The position numbers were made by a program, and so were the translations under genes. 64,000 nt of DNA from Enterosoma sp964427595 (GTDB lineage Bacteria > Bacillota_I > Bacilli_A > RFN20 > CAG-288), in the NCBI GenBank assembly GCA_964427595.1, contig CAYRUQ010000001.1, forward strand, positions 1-64,000. Reading direction: 5' to 3'. The stretch's first letter is position 1. Every line of letters starts with the position of its first letter. The notes below the pieces were generated by a model, which saw only the letters and a list, made by a program, of their open reading frames with translations, had not been told where the DNA came from and made no database searches. Below are positions 35,392-45,182 of this stretch, piece by piece.

Positions 35392-35563
35392 TTATCTACA
35401 TTCAAAGTGGATAATTTTCGTTCAAAATCTCTTAGAAAATCAAAAACAATTTACCGGCTTTTACTAGATTTCTCCGCAGTTTTCTCAACAGGTCTTTTCA
35501 ACCTTAATTTTATAATCGATGATTTATCCACAAATTCACCGCCCTTTATCATCATTATCATTA
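35392..35563. other. oriC, downstream DnaA boxes and candidate unwinding element
   Basis: The dnaA-dnaN gap holds one exact box TTATCCACA (35524-35532) and near boxes TTATCTACA (35392-35400) and AGTGGATAA (35406-35414). After the exact box come a short GC patch and the triplet run TTA-TCA-TCA-TTA-TCA-TTA (35546-35563) in AT-rich sequence. This matches the bipartite Bacillus-type layout, where the unwinding site lies after dnaA. The remaining gap is AT-rich with no gene. Confidence 0.7.
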
Positions 35564-35709
35564 ATTATTTGTTTGTATTATGAATATATTGCAAACGAGA
35601 AAAACGACTTTTCAAAACGACGTCTTAGTTGCCGTTTCACTTCAAAAGAAAGTCTATTATTTATATAATAAATAAAGTTTTTTAATTTTCTGAGTAAGGG
35701 AGAAAAAAC

Positions 35710-36864
35710 ATGAGATTAACCGTTAAAAGACAATACTTATTAAAAGTTCTAACTTTCGTTTCTGCTGCTATTCCGACTAAGACTGCTGAAAGTCAATTCA
35801 TGAACTTTTTAATCGATATCAAAGAAAATCAGGTTTCTATCATCGCTTCTGATGGAATCATCACTGCGAAAGGTGTTCTTCATAAAATTGAAGAAGGTGA
35901 AGAAGCTATCATCGCTAGTGAAGAAGGATGCTTCCAAACTCAAGCTAAAGTCCTTTTAGATATGATCCGTTCTTTCAGCGGTCCAATCGTCACGTTCACG
36001 ATGGTAGATACTAACTTCGTCTATATCTCTGATGAGATTACTGAAGTCAATTTATATACAAAAGCAGGTGAGGAATATCCTAATGTCGATCTTTATATCC
36101 CTGAAGATGCTATCGGCTTTAAAGCTTCGATTAAAGACTTAAAGAATCTTTATGATGCCACCGCTTTCGCTGTTGCTACTAAAGGACCTAGAGAACTCTT
36201 TTATGGCATCAATGTCTCAGCTAGAAATGGTCGTCTTTATTTCATCGCTACCGACTCCTTTAGATTAGCTCGTCTCTCTGTTCTCAAAGATGACAAAGAA
36301 AAAGATGTTGATTTCAGTTTTACTGCCCCTGTTAAGGCTTTAAACCTTCTTACTTCTCTTCCTGAGAATGAAGACTGCACTATTTATTTTGATGAAGAGA
36401 GAGCTCTCTTTTCTATCGGAGATAATTTGATTTCCACTAGACTTTTAGTCGGGGATTTCCCCTCTTTAGAACGTCTTATACCGACAAGCTTCCCTTACTC
36501 AGTCACTATCGCTACTAGCGATTTCTTAAGCGCTTCTGAGAGAGTCAGAATCATCTCCTCTGAGGATAGAGAACCTTCCGTCAAACTCACCATCTCTCGT
36601 GATAGTGGTGTCATCCTCTCATCTCATTCCACTAATTACGGAAACTCACAAGAAGTTATTAAGAACGCTACTTATGTCTTACCTGAGGGTGAGAGCTTAT
36701 TTGAAATCGTCTTCAAGATCAATTTTGCTATCGACGCAGTCAGAGCTTTAAAGAGCGATAACATCACCTTCATCTTCACTTCTGCTGTCCAGATATTCAT
36801 GGTCAAGAACGAAGATGAAGAGAATGTTCAAATCATCACTCCTATTCGACCCTCGTCTTTCTGA
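35710..36864 (+). CDS. dnaN: DNA polymerase III beta sliding clamp
   Basis: A 384-residue clamp of three repeated domains that tethers polymerase to DNA. The start MRLTVKRQYLLKVLTFVSAA, FYGINVSARNGRLYFIATDS and the final ITPIRPSSF, in place of the common LPMR, are the usual landmarks. AAGGGAG precedes the ATG. Two genes follow closely on the same strand (24 and 20 bases), so the unknown coiled-coil protein and pepT may be cotranscribed. Confidence 0.95.
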   Translation: MRLTVKRQYLLKVLTFVSAAIPTKTAESQFMNFLIDIKENQVSIIASDGIITAKGVLHKIEEGEEAIIASEEGCFQTQAKVLLDMIRSFSGPIVTFTMVDTNFVYISDEITEVNLYTKAGEEYPNVDLYIPEDAIGFKASIKDLKNLYDATAFAVATKGPRELFYGINVSARNGRLYFIATDSFRLARLSVLKDDKEKDVDFSFTAPVKALNLLTSLPENEDCTIYFDEERALFSIGDNLISTRLLVGDFPSLERLIPTSFPYSVTIATSDFLSASERVRIISSEDREPSVKLTISRDSGVILSSHSTNYGNSQEVIKNATYVLPEGESLFEIVFKINFAIDAVRALKSDNITFIFTSAVQIFMVKNEDEENVQIITPIRPSSF

Positions 36865-36888
36865 TACCGATAAGAAAAGGAGAGTTTA

Positions 36889-39387
36889 ATGGAAAAAGAA
36901 CAAGCCCTCAGACTCTGGGACTCTCTGTATAAAGGAAGTGAGATCGCCTACGATTACGCATCTCACATAATGAAAAGAGAAGATTTTCGCAATTCTGATT
37001 CCAAAAGCGGATGGGATGTCGATTATAAACAGCCTTTGACTAGAGGTGGAAATACCTCGATGTATAACTACATCCCGACCAGTCTCTCAACAAAGAAAGT
37101 CAGAGATGGGCGTATCGCTTTTACTATCGGCAATTTTAAATACGAAGTTAGAAAAGGTTCTGTCTATGGAACTTTCCATATCATCGATGTCACTGATAGA
37201 CAGAATCTGATTGATATGGAACCTTCTAGTTTCAATCAGTCTCCATCTTTTAATGAAGAGAGAATGAGAAAATCACTAGAGAGAAAGGACGGCACTATCG
37301 CTGATTTTGATAGTCTTTTTGTTTACAGAAATCCAGTAGACCACAATATCATCACTCCTGACGAGAATGCTCAATCTCTTCTTTTAGATGGAGAGATAAC
37401 AAAGGGTGAGCAAGAAGTCGCTCGAGAGATTGAAGTTTGTACTGAAGTTCCCGACAACGACGAAACAATAGAGATAGAGCCTCAAATCGAAGAAAAAGAA
37501 GAAGCACAGCTTTTAGAAGAAAGTGAAGCTGATAATTCTCTTCAGGATGAATTGGAAGAGAAAGATAGAGCGATTAAAAAGCTTGAGGATGAGATCGATT
37601 CTTTAAGAGAGATCATTTCAAAACAAGAAGAGATTTCTAATGAGTTAACAAACAAAAGATTCGAACTTCAAAAACAAGCTTTTGAAGATGAGCAGAAGAT
37701 AACCTCTTTAAATAGACTTATCGAAGAAAAAGATCAGCAAATAAGAAGTGTTTTGGAAGAGGACGAACAGTTAAAGGATGAGCTATCTTCTCTTTCAAAT
37801 GAGAAAGTTACTTTATCTAATCAAACTCAACAAGAAGCTGAAAAGAGAGCAGAATTAAGAAATTATATCGATACTCTATTCAGCCAGGAAAGTGATAAGA
37901 TTCTCGCTTTAAAAGAAGAAAACAAGGAACTTAAAGATAAGCTTGTTGAAACGACTGATTCTTTGAGCAAAGAAAATGAAGAAAAAATTCAAACTCTCAA
38001 AAAAGAAAGAGATGAGTTAAGTGAACAGCTCCTTTCTTATCAAGAAGAAATCAAAGCCTTAAACGCTGAAAAAGAAGAGTTACTAAGTCAAAAGGACGAC
38101 GATGTAATTAAGCTTAAAGAAAAAGAAAATAAGATTGATGAATTGAATACAAAAATAAACGATTTAAGCCTAGAACTTGAAAATGCTAAATTTAGCCTCA
38201 ATGAATCTTTAAACTTTAAGAATGGCATAAATACTGAAATTGAAGCTTTTAAGAAAGAGAAAGAATATATATCTTTAGGTGGAGATCTAAACAAGTATTG
38301 TGAGTTTGCTAAACTTCTTGAAAGAGAATCTTTAGATGTTAAAGAAGGTTTAGAAAAACATCCGGAGTTCACTTTAAAGAAAGGCGTCTTCTTTGATGTG
38401 AGAGCAGAAGCTATCGATATTGATGAAGATGTCTCGCTTTTTGATGAAAGACTTCAGAGAAAAGAAAAGGCGATCTCTTATTTCAACTCTTTATTCCCTA
38501 ATAAAGAAGCGTTTGATTTTGCCGATAGAGAAATCAGAATTGAAGAATATCAAAACAAAGAGTCTCGTTTCGGCTGGGATTATGTTCTTTATGACGAAGA
38601 AAAGAAAGATGAAATAAACAACATCTTGATTGCTAACCTTAAGTCTCTAGCTGATTTTAAGAGAGACGAAAGTTTTAAATCTAACGGAAAGAACTTTGAA
38701 GTCGCTGAAGTAGAAGGGGTTAAATCTATCACTAGTAAAGAGACTTTAACTAACCCTTATAGCTTCACTTTAGCTTTAAATGCTAGTGCTAAAGAAATGG
38801 AAAGAGGATCAGAACTTGTCTATATCTTCATTAGAATCCTTGGAACTAAGAGCAAAGCGATTCAACAATTTGCTGATATGGTTGATAGAGCAGCTAGAAA
38901 ATGTGCACCTAAATCATATATCAATACGAGATTTGAAAAAGATGGTCAGATTGACTATCTCTTCTTAACTTTTGATGGAGCTAAAGATGATGTCTATCAA
39001 GAAGCTTTAAGAGTCGCTATCTTAACAAATAGCTACCGCAAAGCGATGAATCAACAAGAAGGAATCAACGCCATCATCGTTTTAGATAAGGTTGAACTTG
39101 ATTCTCCTATACTCAAATATGTGTCTTTCCAGAATCTTGCTAAAAACACTAACGATTTAGGACTTAAAGCTATCATGTATGATTTGATTCAAAGTGTGAT
39201 CAATGCGACTATCACTAAAGGAATTCATATTGGAAAGAATATCGATTCTGATATTGATTACAACCAGTTTAGTAATAGAGACAGAATCATACCATCTAAG
39301 ATGGCTGGTAAAGACTTCGCTCAACTTTATAAAGAACTTTACGGATATAAAGAATTGCCGATGATTTATAACATCATGAATAAATGA
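36889..39387 (+). CDS. Coiled-coil protein with two degenerate HNH-like domains
   Basis: An 832-residue cytoplasmic protein I cannot name. Residues 4-98 contain SGWDVDYKQPLTRGGNTSMY and IPTSLSTKKVRDGR, which fit the HNH pattern W-x-x-D-H-x-x-P-x-x-x-GG-x(4)-N-x-x-P with the catalytic His replaced by Tyr. Residues 524-614 repeat the module (AFDFADREIRIEEYQ, FGWDYVLYDEEKK, NGKNFEVAEVEG) in a more decayed form. Between them, residues 205-460 form a long acidic coiled coil. Residues 620-832 are a separate globular domain (LVYIFIRILGTKSKAIQQFA). It lies 24 bases after dnaN with AAGGAG before the ATG. A DNA-associated scaffold is possible but unproven. Confidence 0.75.
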   Translation: MEKEQALRLWDSLYKGSEIAYDYASHIMKREDFRNSDSKSGWDVDYKQPLTRGGNTSMYNYIPTSLSTKKVRDGRIAFTIGNFKYEVRKGSVYGTFHIIDVTDRQNLIDMEPSSFNQSPSFNEERMRKSLERKDGTIADFDSLFVYRNPVDHNIITPDENAQSLLLDGEITKGEQEVAREIEVCTEVPDNDETIEIEPQIEEKEEAQLLEESEADNSLQDELEEKDRAIKKLEDEIDSLREIISKQEEISNELTNKRFELQKQAFEDEQKITSLNRLIEEKDQQIRSVLEEDEQLKDELSSLSNEKVTLSNQTQQEAEKRAELRNYIDTLFSQESDKILALKEENKELKDKLVETTDSLSKENEEKIQTLKKERDELSEQLLSYQEEIKALNAEKEELLSQKDDDVIKLKEKENKIDELNTKINDLSLELENAKFSLNESLNFKNGINTEIEAFKKEKEYISLGGDLNKYCEFAKLLERESLDVKEGLEKHPEFTLKKGVFFDVRAEAIDIDEDVSLFDERLQRKEKAISYFNSLFPNKEAFDFADREIRIEEYQNKESRFGWDYVLYDEEKKDEINNILIANLKSLADFKRDESFKSNGKNFEVAEVEGVKSITSKETLTNPYSFTLALNASAKEMERGSELVYIFIRILGTKSKAIQQFADMVDRAARKCAPKSYINTRFEKDGQIDYLFLTFDGAKDDVYQEALRVAILTNSYRKAMNQQEGINAIIVLDKVELDSPILKYVSFQNLAKNTNDLGLKAIMYDLIQSVINATITKGIHIGKNIDSDIDYNQFSNRDRIIPSKMAGKDFAQLYKELYGYKELPMIYNIMNK

Positions 39388-39407
39388 TGCGCCTAGAAGG
39401 AGGAACT

Positions 39408-40601
39408 ATGACTGTATTAGATCGTTTCTTAAAATATGTTTCTTATGAGACGACTGCTCTAGAAGAAAAAGAAGATGCTTGTTCAAACGATAAGATTCTC
39501 GTTTTAGCAGACGAACTTTTAAAGGAATTATTCAAGCTTAATCCTAGAGAGATATCTGTCAACAGATTTGGTATTATCGACGCTAAGTTTGATGGAGATA
39601 AAGATAAGAATAGAGTCGCTTTCTTAGCTCATATGGACACCTCTAACCAAGCTTCTGGAAAGGATGTCAAGCCTCAGATTATCGACTATAAAGGAGGCGA
39701 TGTGAAACTTGGTGATAAGCTTGTTTTATCTCCTGAAGAATTTCCGACTCTTAATCACTCTGTCGGACACACAATCATCACAACAGACGGGAATACGCTT
39801 TTAGGGGGTGATGATAAAGCTGGTATAGCCATCATCATGACTGCTCTTGAAGATGTTTTAAAAACACCCGGACATAGGCCTCTTGAAATCATCTTCACCA
39901 CCGATGAGGAGATAGGCGCTGATGCACATCACGTTTCTATGGAGATAGTCACTTCTCCTTATGGGTATACGATAGATGGTGGCGATTACACGCTCCCTTC
40001 CATTGAATCCTTCACAGCTGCTTCAATGAAAGTTCATGTAAGTGGCAAATCAATTCACCCCGGTTCTGCTAAAGATAAGCTTGTTAATGCGTCTACGCTT
40101 CTTTTTAAGTTCACAGAGAGTTTGCCTAGTTATTTAAGACCGGAAGATACTGCTGAAAAAGAACCTTTCTATCACCTTTGCTCTATCAATGGAACTGAAG
40201 ATTCGGCCGATGGTGATTTCATCATCAGAAGCTTCGATGAAGAAGAGATGAAATACTTGATTAAACTCGCTGAGTTTACTGCTAAGAGAATCAACGAAAA
40301 AGTCGGATATGAAGCTATCAGTTTAGATATCGCTTACCAATACCACAACATGAAACAAGTCTTAGATAGATGCCCGGAAATTCAACATGAATTAGAGGAA
40401 GCTCTTAGTGAAGTTGGTATCAATTACCAGTACGAAGCTATCAGAGGTGGAACGACTGGATCTCAACTTTCGTTCATGGGTCTTCCTTGTCCTAATCTTG
40501 GAACCGGTGATTATAACTGCCATGGTCGTTATGAATATGTTGACCTCTTTGAGATGGAAAAGATGGTCGATGTAGTTCGCATATTGATGATCGGAAAATA
40601 A
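39408..40601 (+). CDS. pepT: Peptidase T (tripeptide aminopeptidase)
   Basis: A 397-residue M20B metallopeptidase that removes the N-terminal residue from tripeptides. Metal and catalytic motifs are VAFLAHMDTSNQASG (His and Asp), GGDDKAGIAIIM, FTTDEEIGADAHHV, and the late GGTTGSQLSFMGLPCPNLG. The ATG at 39408 has AAGGAGG seven bases upstream; an earlier ATG at 39384 overlaps the preceding gene and has no ribosome site. With the Opp importer and extracellular protease downstream it fits a peptide-use pathway. Confidence 0.94.
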   Translation: MTVLDRFLKYVSYETTALEEKEDACSNDKILVLADELLKELFKLNPREISVNRFGIIDAKFDGDKDKNRVAFLAHMDTSNQASGKDVKPQIIDYKGGDVKLGDKLVLSPEEFPTLNHSVGHTIITTDGNTLLGGDDKAGIAIIMTALEDVLKTPGHRPLEIIFTTDEEIGADAHHVSMEIVTSPYGYTIDGGDYTLPSIESFTAASMKVHVSGKSIHPGSAKDKLVNASTLLFKFTESLPSYLRPEDTAEKEPFYHLCSINGTEDSADGDFIIRSFDEEEMKYLIKLAEFTAKRINEKVGYEAISLDIAYQYHNMKQVLDRCPEIQHELEEALSEVGINYQYEAIRGGTTGSQLSFMGLPCPNLGTGDYNCHGRYEYVDLFEMEKMVDVVRILMIGK

Positions 40602-40833
40602 GCACTTTCATAAAAAATATTATTAACTTCGTTAAATATGAACAAATAGCTAGACAAATGCATATTTTTGAAGCTTTTAGAATTTTGTGAAAGCACTTAC
40701 AAAAAGTGTTAAAAAACCTTTGTCGAGTTAACTCTTGACGCAAAGACGATTAAAAAACGATAAAAAAACTAAAAAATCTTTACTTTTTCAACTTTTTATA
40801 CGAAAAGAAGAAAAAAAGCTTCTTGGGTTTCGC

Positions 40834-40861
40834 TTGCAATAAACGATAATCCTTATAAAAT
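40834..40861 (+). promoter_or_regulatory. Probable promoter of the subtilase gene
   Basis: TTGCAA (40834-40839), 16 bases, then TAAAAT (40856-40861), about 30 bases before the start codon. The gap 40602-40833 is AT-rich with a 10-base palindrome GAGTTAACTC near 40725 and no gene. Confidence 0.55.
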
Positions 40862-40892
40862 TGTCTTTGCACATTTTTTTGGAGGTCATGAG

Positions 40893-43800
40893 ATGAAAAA
40901 ACTATTTTCAGTAGTTTCTTTGTTGACTTGCCTTGGTATTGGAGGTTTTATTTCAACTTCCTCCACAGTAGATATCGGAGCAACGAGTGAGGGTGAAAAA
41001 ACCTACATCGTCACTATTGATCAGGGCGTTAACTCAAGCAAGGCTGACAGCACTAGAAACAGGGTTCTCAACGAGATCAAGTATCATCTCCCGAACGGTT
41101 CATACACGATCGATTATGTCTATTCGGAAGTTTTGAATGGTTTCGCTATCACTACCGATTCTGTTTACGAAGAATACATCGGTTCTTTAACTGGTGTCGC
41201 TTCAATCGAGGAAGAGCATCATTACGCAGTTCCTACTGCTACCACCAGCTCTACTGAGGGTGAGGAAGATAGCGATTATAAAGAAGAGAAACTTGAAAAC
41301 TACTCAGCTGAGACTATGGAAGCCACAGAAGAGGATGTTCAAGCCGCTATTGCAGAGAGATTAGGTTCAAACGCTTCAGCCAGCGATCAAGATCCTCAAC
41401 TCGGTAAAGGAATCACTATCGGTATCATCGATACTGGTCTTTATCTCAACCAAATTGATGGTTCTGATGAAAGAGATGCCGCAGAAAGCTCTAATGGTGA
41501 TTTAAATGCCGCCGCTTTCCAAGACACTGATGATGTCACTGATGTTTTAACTACAGATTTCATCAATAGTGTCCAAAGTGACTTAGATGGAAATAGTTAT
41601 AGCAGATACGGAAAGAAAATCGCTTTTGCCTATGACTATTATGGAAGTGACGCCGATGTTAATACTAGCTCTGAGCACGGAACTCACGTCGCTTCTTTAG
41701 CCGCAGCTAATGGTGATGATTTCCAGGGTATCGCTCCTAATGCTCAGTTAGCCATCATGAAAGTCTTCGATGATGCTGGATCTGGTGCTTATGATTCTGA
41801 AATCATCGCTGCTATTCAAGACGCTACTATCTTAGGACTTGATATCATCAACCTTTCATTAGGTACTGATTTATATGACTACGATGATGACGCTTCTAAC
41901 GCTGTTCATGCTGCTATTGATGATGCAGTTGATGCAGGTGTCATCGTCAACTATGCCGCTGGTAACTCTGGTAAATCCTCATTCTCCGGTACTAAGGGTT
42001 ATTCAGATTGGACGACTGATATGGTTGAAGGGTCCTTCTTAGGTTCTGAAGCTTTATATGATGAGAAGACCAACATCGTCGCTTCTTCTAACCCTGACAA
42101 AGCTTTCTATGAATCTATCGTCACCGTCAATGGTAATGTCGTTTCTTACTATGATCAGGTCATCAATCGTACTGGTTCTACCTTATCTTATGATGAACCT
42201 CATGCCTTCACTGACCTTCTTGGAGACGCTAGTGAAGGAACTTTCACTTATGTCCGTATGGACAGCATCGGAAACTCGGCTAGTTATCAAAGTTTCTATG
42301 ATGCTTATAATACTGAAAACGACACAAATATCTCCTCACTTGATGCTATCGCTGATACTGTTATCGCTGTTATCAACCGTGGTGATACCACCTTCCAAAA
42401 CAAAGCTATCCTTGCTGAGAACAACGGAGCTGATGCTTTGATTGTTGTTAACAACGAACCTTCTGTCACCTTCAATTTCAACTTCGACTTCAACGATTAC
42501 AATCCTAAGATTCCGATCATCTTAGTCTTCCAAAGCACCGGAGCTTACTTCGGTGATGATAATACTGTCGGAGAATTGACTATTCAAACCAACCAAGCTG
42601 TTGAAGCTCCCGATGGAAACATCGTTTCTTCCTTCTCTTCTGATGGTCCTACCTATAACCTTGATATCGCTCCTGAAATCGCTGCTCCTGGTAACTCCGT
42701 CATCGGTGCTATCTCTGCTACCGACACTGGTTCTACCTCTGGTTTATATGGCTATGACAACCTTGATGGTACCTCCATGGCCACTCCTAACTATTCTGGT
42801 GGTTTAGCTACCATCTTAAGTGAGTTCTTACCTTCTAATAGTGGTGAACTTGCTTTAAGCGACGAAGAATACGAAGAATACAAATCGATAGTCTCTGAGA
42901 TCGTCATGTCTAGTGCTGATCAACTCAATGACTCCACCGCTGATTCCTTAGGATCTGTCAGACTCCAAGGTGCTGGTGTCATAAACGTCGCTGATGCTAT
43001 CGGTAACGCCACTTATGTCACCTCTGGTGCTGTTGATGATAGTCAAAGCACCGCTTCTTCCGAAGCTATCGTCACTACTAGCGAACAAGTCGCTAAAGTT
43101 GAACTTAAGAACAGAGGAAGTCTTTATCAAGAAGACCTCTCTGAAGACGAAGAAGCTTATATCGAATTCAGCTACACCATCCACAACGATTCTGATGTTG
43201 ATAAGACTTATCAACCTAATATCAACTTGATGATCCCTCAACTTCAAATTCAGGTCACACAAGCTGATTATGATTCTAGTTATGAAAATGATCCTACTAC
43301 CGTTGCTGATTATGCTGAGAACTTCCCTGGCGCTATCACGATGTCCATCAATGACCAGACTCTTGATGTGCCTGCTAATAACTGGGAAACCGGTTCTGCT
43401 GAAGTGACTGTTTCTGCTAACAGCACTTACACTGGTAGTGTTAAGGTTCGTATTGATAACATCGAAGTTTATACCGAATTTGATACTTACAATTCTGATG
43501 ATGAGAAGGAAGTTGAAGACTTCAGTGGAACTCTCAGAGAATACTTCAACGAATACTTCGATGATGCTGGCGGAAGCTATGTTGAAGGTTACTTCTATCT
43601 TGAGGAAACCACCAGCGCTCATTCCGATTATGAAGTTTCTCACACCCTCTCTATGCCTTACTTAGGCTTCTATGGTGACTACACCAAGGGTGAAGCTGTT
43701 GAACCCTTCCAATTCGAGAAAGAAGATGGTCATCTTTATAACTCTGAATTAGCTGATGCTTATTTACAGAATCTCTCCTCTACTTACGCTAAGACTAACT

Positions 43801-45092
43801 GCTACACTGGTTCTACTTTGACTGCTACTGATCACGCTCTTACCACTTCTGAAATCTCTAACATCTCTAACCTCAATACCTCTGCTTACCAAGATGGTTC
43901 TAATTATTTATCTGTCGTTCAATATGATGACGACGGCAATATGTATTTGAAAGCTGGTTCTTCTGCTGCTTCCTACCTTACCAGTGTCTTCTATGTCAAC
44001 AGATCTGTATCTGAAGCTAGTTGGGAGATCACTTCTCAAAACGGAAGTAGAGCATCTAGCGGTACAATCTATGACATTTATTCCGGATACCAACAAACTG
44101 GTATTGGTCTTGTTAAGTCTCACATCGTCGTCGGTTCTTCTGCTTATGCTATGCACCATGGTTATGCTTCAATCAACCTCAGCGATCTTGCTGAAGGAAC
44201 TTACACGCTATCCTTTAACTTCACACTGAGAGGAACTGGAACCACTCAAACTAAGTCCTATACCTTAGTTATCGATAAGACTCCGCCTTCACTCACTTCT
44301 GTCAAATCTTCTTACAACTCTAGTGGTAGATTACAGCTCACTATCACTACTGAAGGGGGTGATGCTGGTATCACCTATAGTGGTATCACTGTCGTTCCTA
44401 CCAAGGTTGATGGTGAAGACGATCTCTATGAGACCACCATCACCTTGAGCGATCGTTTAGTTGAAGCTGAAACTTTGAACTTAACCATCACCGACTCCGC
44501 TTATAACACGATCAATGTCATCGTCCACTTGTCGAATCTCAACTGTATCGTCTATGGAGAGAATGTGCCGTCATCGGCTGACTTCTTCTTGACGACAGTC
44601 AGTCAATCGGGCGGTGTCTATTTATACGACTTCGTCTTGACTGACTCTAGCGGTGATGACTTGACTAGCTTTAGCGACAAAGTCAATCTCCAACTCTATG
44701 TCGGAACTGGTCTTGACGCTGATTCACTCTATGTCTTGGTCAACAACGAAGACATCCCGGCTACTCAGTTCTCCTATGATGCTTCTACCGGTTATCTCAC
44801 CATCTATGATGTTGAGTTAGACGAAGGTTACTGCAACATCACTCTCAACGCCAGCGTCTCAACACCTTCTGATACTGATGGTTCTGATGACCCCAGCGTT
44901 GATGATCCTGGCACCGATGATCCTACGGATGAGGAGCCTACGACTCCTTCAGAAGATCCTAGCGACGAAACTCCTGAAGAATCTGAAGGCTTAGCCGCTT
45001 GGCAGATCGCTCTCATCGCTGTTGGAGCTGTTGTTGTTGTCGGAGCCGTTGCTGGTGTCACTATCTTCTTCCTTAAGAAGAAAAAAGCTTAA
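40893..45092 (+). CDS. Large membrane-anchored S8 subtilisin-like serine protease
   Basis: A 1399-residue exported protease of the lactocepin/C5a-peptidase kind. A signal peptide is followed by an I9-like propeptide (residues 35-112). The triad is Asp180 (GIIDTGLY), His262 (SEHGTHVASL) and Ser628 (LDGTSMATPNYSGG), with the oxyanion Asn358 (YAAGNSG). A protease-associated domain (about 420-565) is inserted between His and Ser. Beta-rich Fn3-like domains follow to about 1330. A Pro/Asp/Thr-rich stalk then leads to one membrane span near residues 1367-1393 and the tail KKKKA, so anchoring is by the span, not an LPXTG sorting signal. Strong GGAGG precedes the ATG. Confidence 0.95.
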   Translation: MKKLFSVVSLLTCLGIGGFISTSSTVDIGATSEGEKTYIVTIDQGVNSSKADSTRNRVLNEIKYHLPNGSYTIDYVYSEVLNGFAITTDSVYEEYIGSLTGVASIEEEHHYAVPTATTSSTEGEEDSDYKEEKLENYSAETMEATEEDVQAAIAERLGSNASASDQDPQLGKGITIGIIDTGLYLNQIDGSDERDAAESSNGDLNAAAFQDTDDVTDVLTTDFINSVQSDLDGNSYSRYGKKIAFAYDYYGSDADVNTSSEHGTHVASLAAANGDDFQGIAPNAQLAIMKVFDDAGSGAYDSEIIAAIQDATILGLDIINLSLGTDLYDYDDDASNAVHAAIDDAVDAGVIVNYAAGNSGKSSFSGTKGYSDWTTDMVEGSFLGSEALYDEKTNIVASSNPDKAFYESIVTVNGNVVSYYDQVINRTGSTLSYDEPHAFTDLLGDASEGTFTYVRMDSIGNSASYQSFYDAYNTENDTNISSLDAIADTVIAVINRGDTTFQNKAILAENNGADALIVVNNEPSVTFNFNFDFNDYNPKIPIILVFQSTGAYFGDDNTVGELTIQTNQAVEAPDGNIVSSFSSDGPTYNLDIAPEIAAPGNSVIGAISATDTGSTSGLYGYDNLDGTSMATPNYSGGLATILSEFLPSNSGELALSDEEYEEYKSIVSEIVMSSADQLNDSTADSLGSVRLQGAGVINVADAIGNATYVTSGAVDDSQSTASSEAIVTTSEQVAKVELKNRGSLYQEDLSEDEEAYIEFSYTIHNDSDVDKTYQPNINLMIPQLQIQVTQADYDSSYENDPTTVADYAENFPGAITMSINDQTLDVPANNWETGSAEVTVSANSTYTGSVKVRIDNIEVYTEFDTYNSDDEKEVEDFSGTLREYFNEYFDDAGGSYVEGYFYLEETTSAHSDYEVSHTLSMPYLGFYGDYTKGEAVEPFQFEKEDGHLYNSELADAYLQNLSSTYAKTNCYTGSTLTATDHALTTSEISNISNLNTSAYQDGSNYLSVVQYDDDGNMYLKAGSSAASYLTSVFYVNRSVSEASWEITSQNGSRASSGTIYDIYSGYQQTGIGLVKSHIVVGSSAYAMHHGYASINLSDLAEGTYTLSFNFTLRGTGTTQTKSYTLVIDKTPPSLTSVKSSYNSSGRLQLTITTEGGDAGITYSGITVVPTKVDGEDDLYETTITLSDRLVEAETLNLTITDSAYNTINVIVHLSNLNCIVYGENVPSSADFFLTTVSQSGGVYLYDFVLTDSSGDDLTSFSDKVNLQLYVGTGLDADSLYVLVNNEDIPATQFSYDASTGYLTIYDVELDEGYCNITLNASVSTPSDTDGSDDPSVDDPGTDDPTDEEPTTPSEDPSDETPEESEGLAAWQIALIAVGAVVVVGAVAGVTIFFLKKKKA

Positions 45093-45123
45093 TAAGAAGT
45101 TGTTATCTTAGTGCAAACAAAAG

Positions 45124-45153
45124 CCCCGGTTTAAAATAGGCCGGGGCATTTGC
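45124..45153 (+). terminator. Intrinsic terminator after the subtilase gene
   Basis: GCCCCGG (45124-45130) pairs with CCGGGGC (45142-45148). The trailing ATTTG is only weakly T-rich, so efficiency is uncertain, but the stem is very GC-rich for this genome. Confidence 0.7.
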
Positions 45154-45182
45154 ACTATAATCTAGAAGAAAGTATAGAATAA

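Noticed and set aside
35329..35583. 84-codon frame between dnaA and dnaN
   Set aside because: No ribosome site, low-complexity AT-rich translation, and it overlaps DnaA boxes and the unwinding region.
42948..43643. 231-codon open frame antisense to the subtilase gene
   Set aside because: It mirrors the real gene's codon pattern, has no ribosome site or recognisable domain, and the plus-strand protein is certain.
45092..45148. LPXTG-type sorting signal on the subtilase
   Set aside because: The C-terminus is a stalk, one membrane span and KKKKA without an LPxTG motif; anchoring is by the span.
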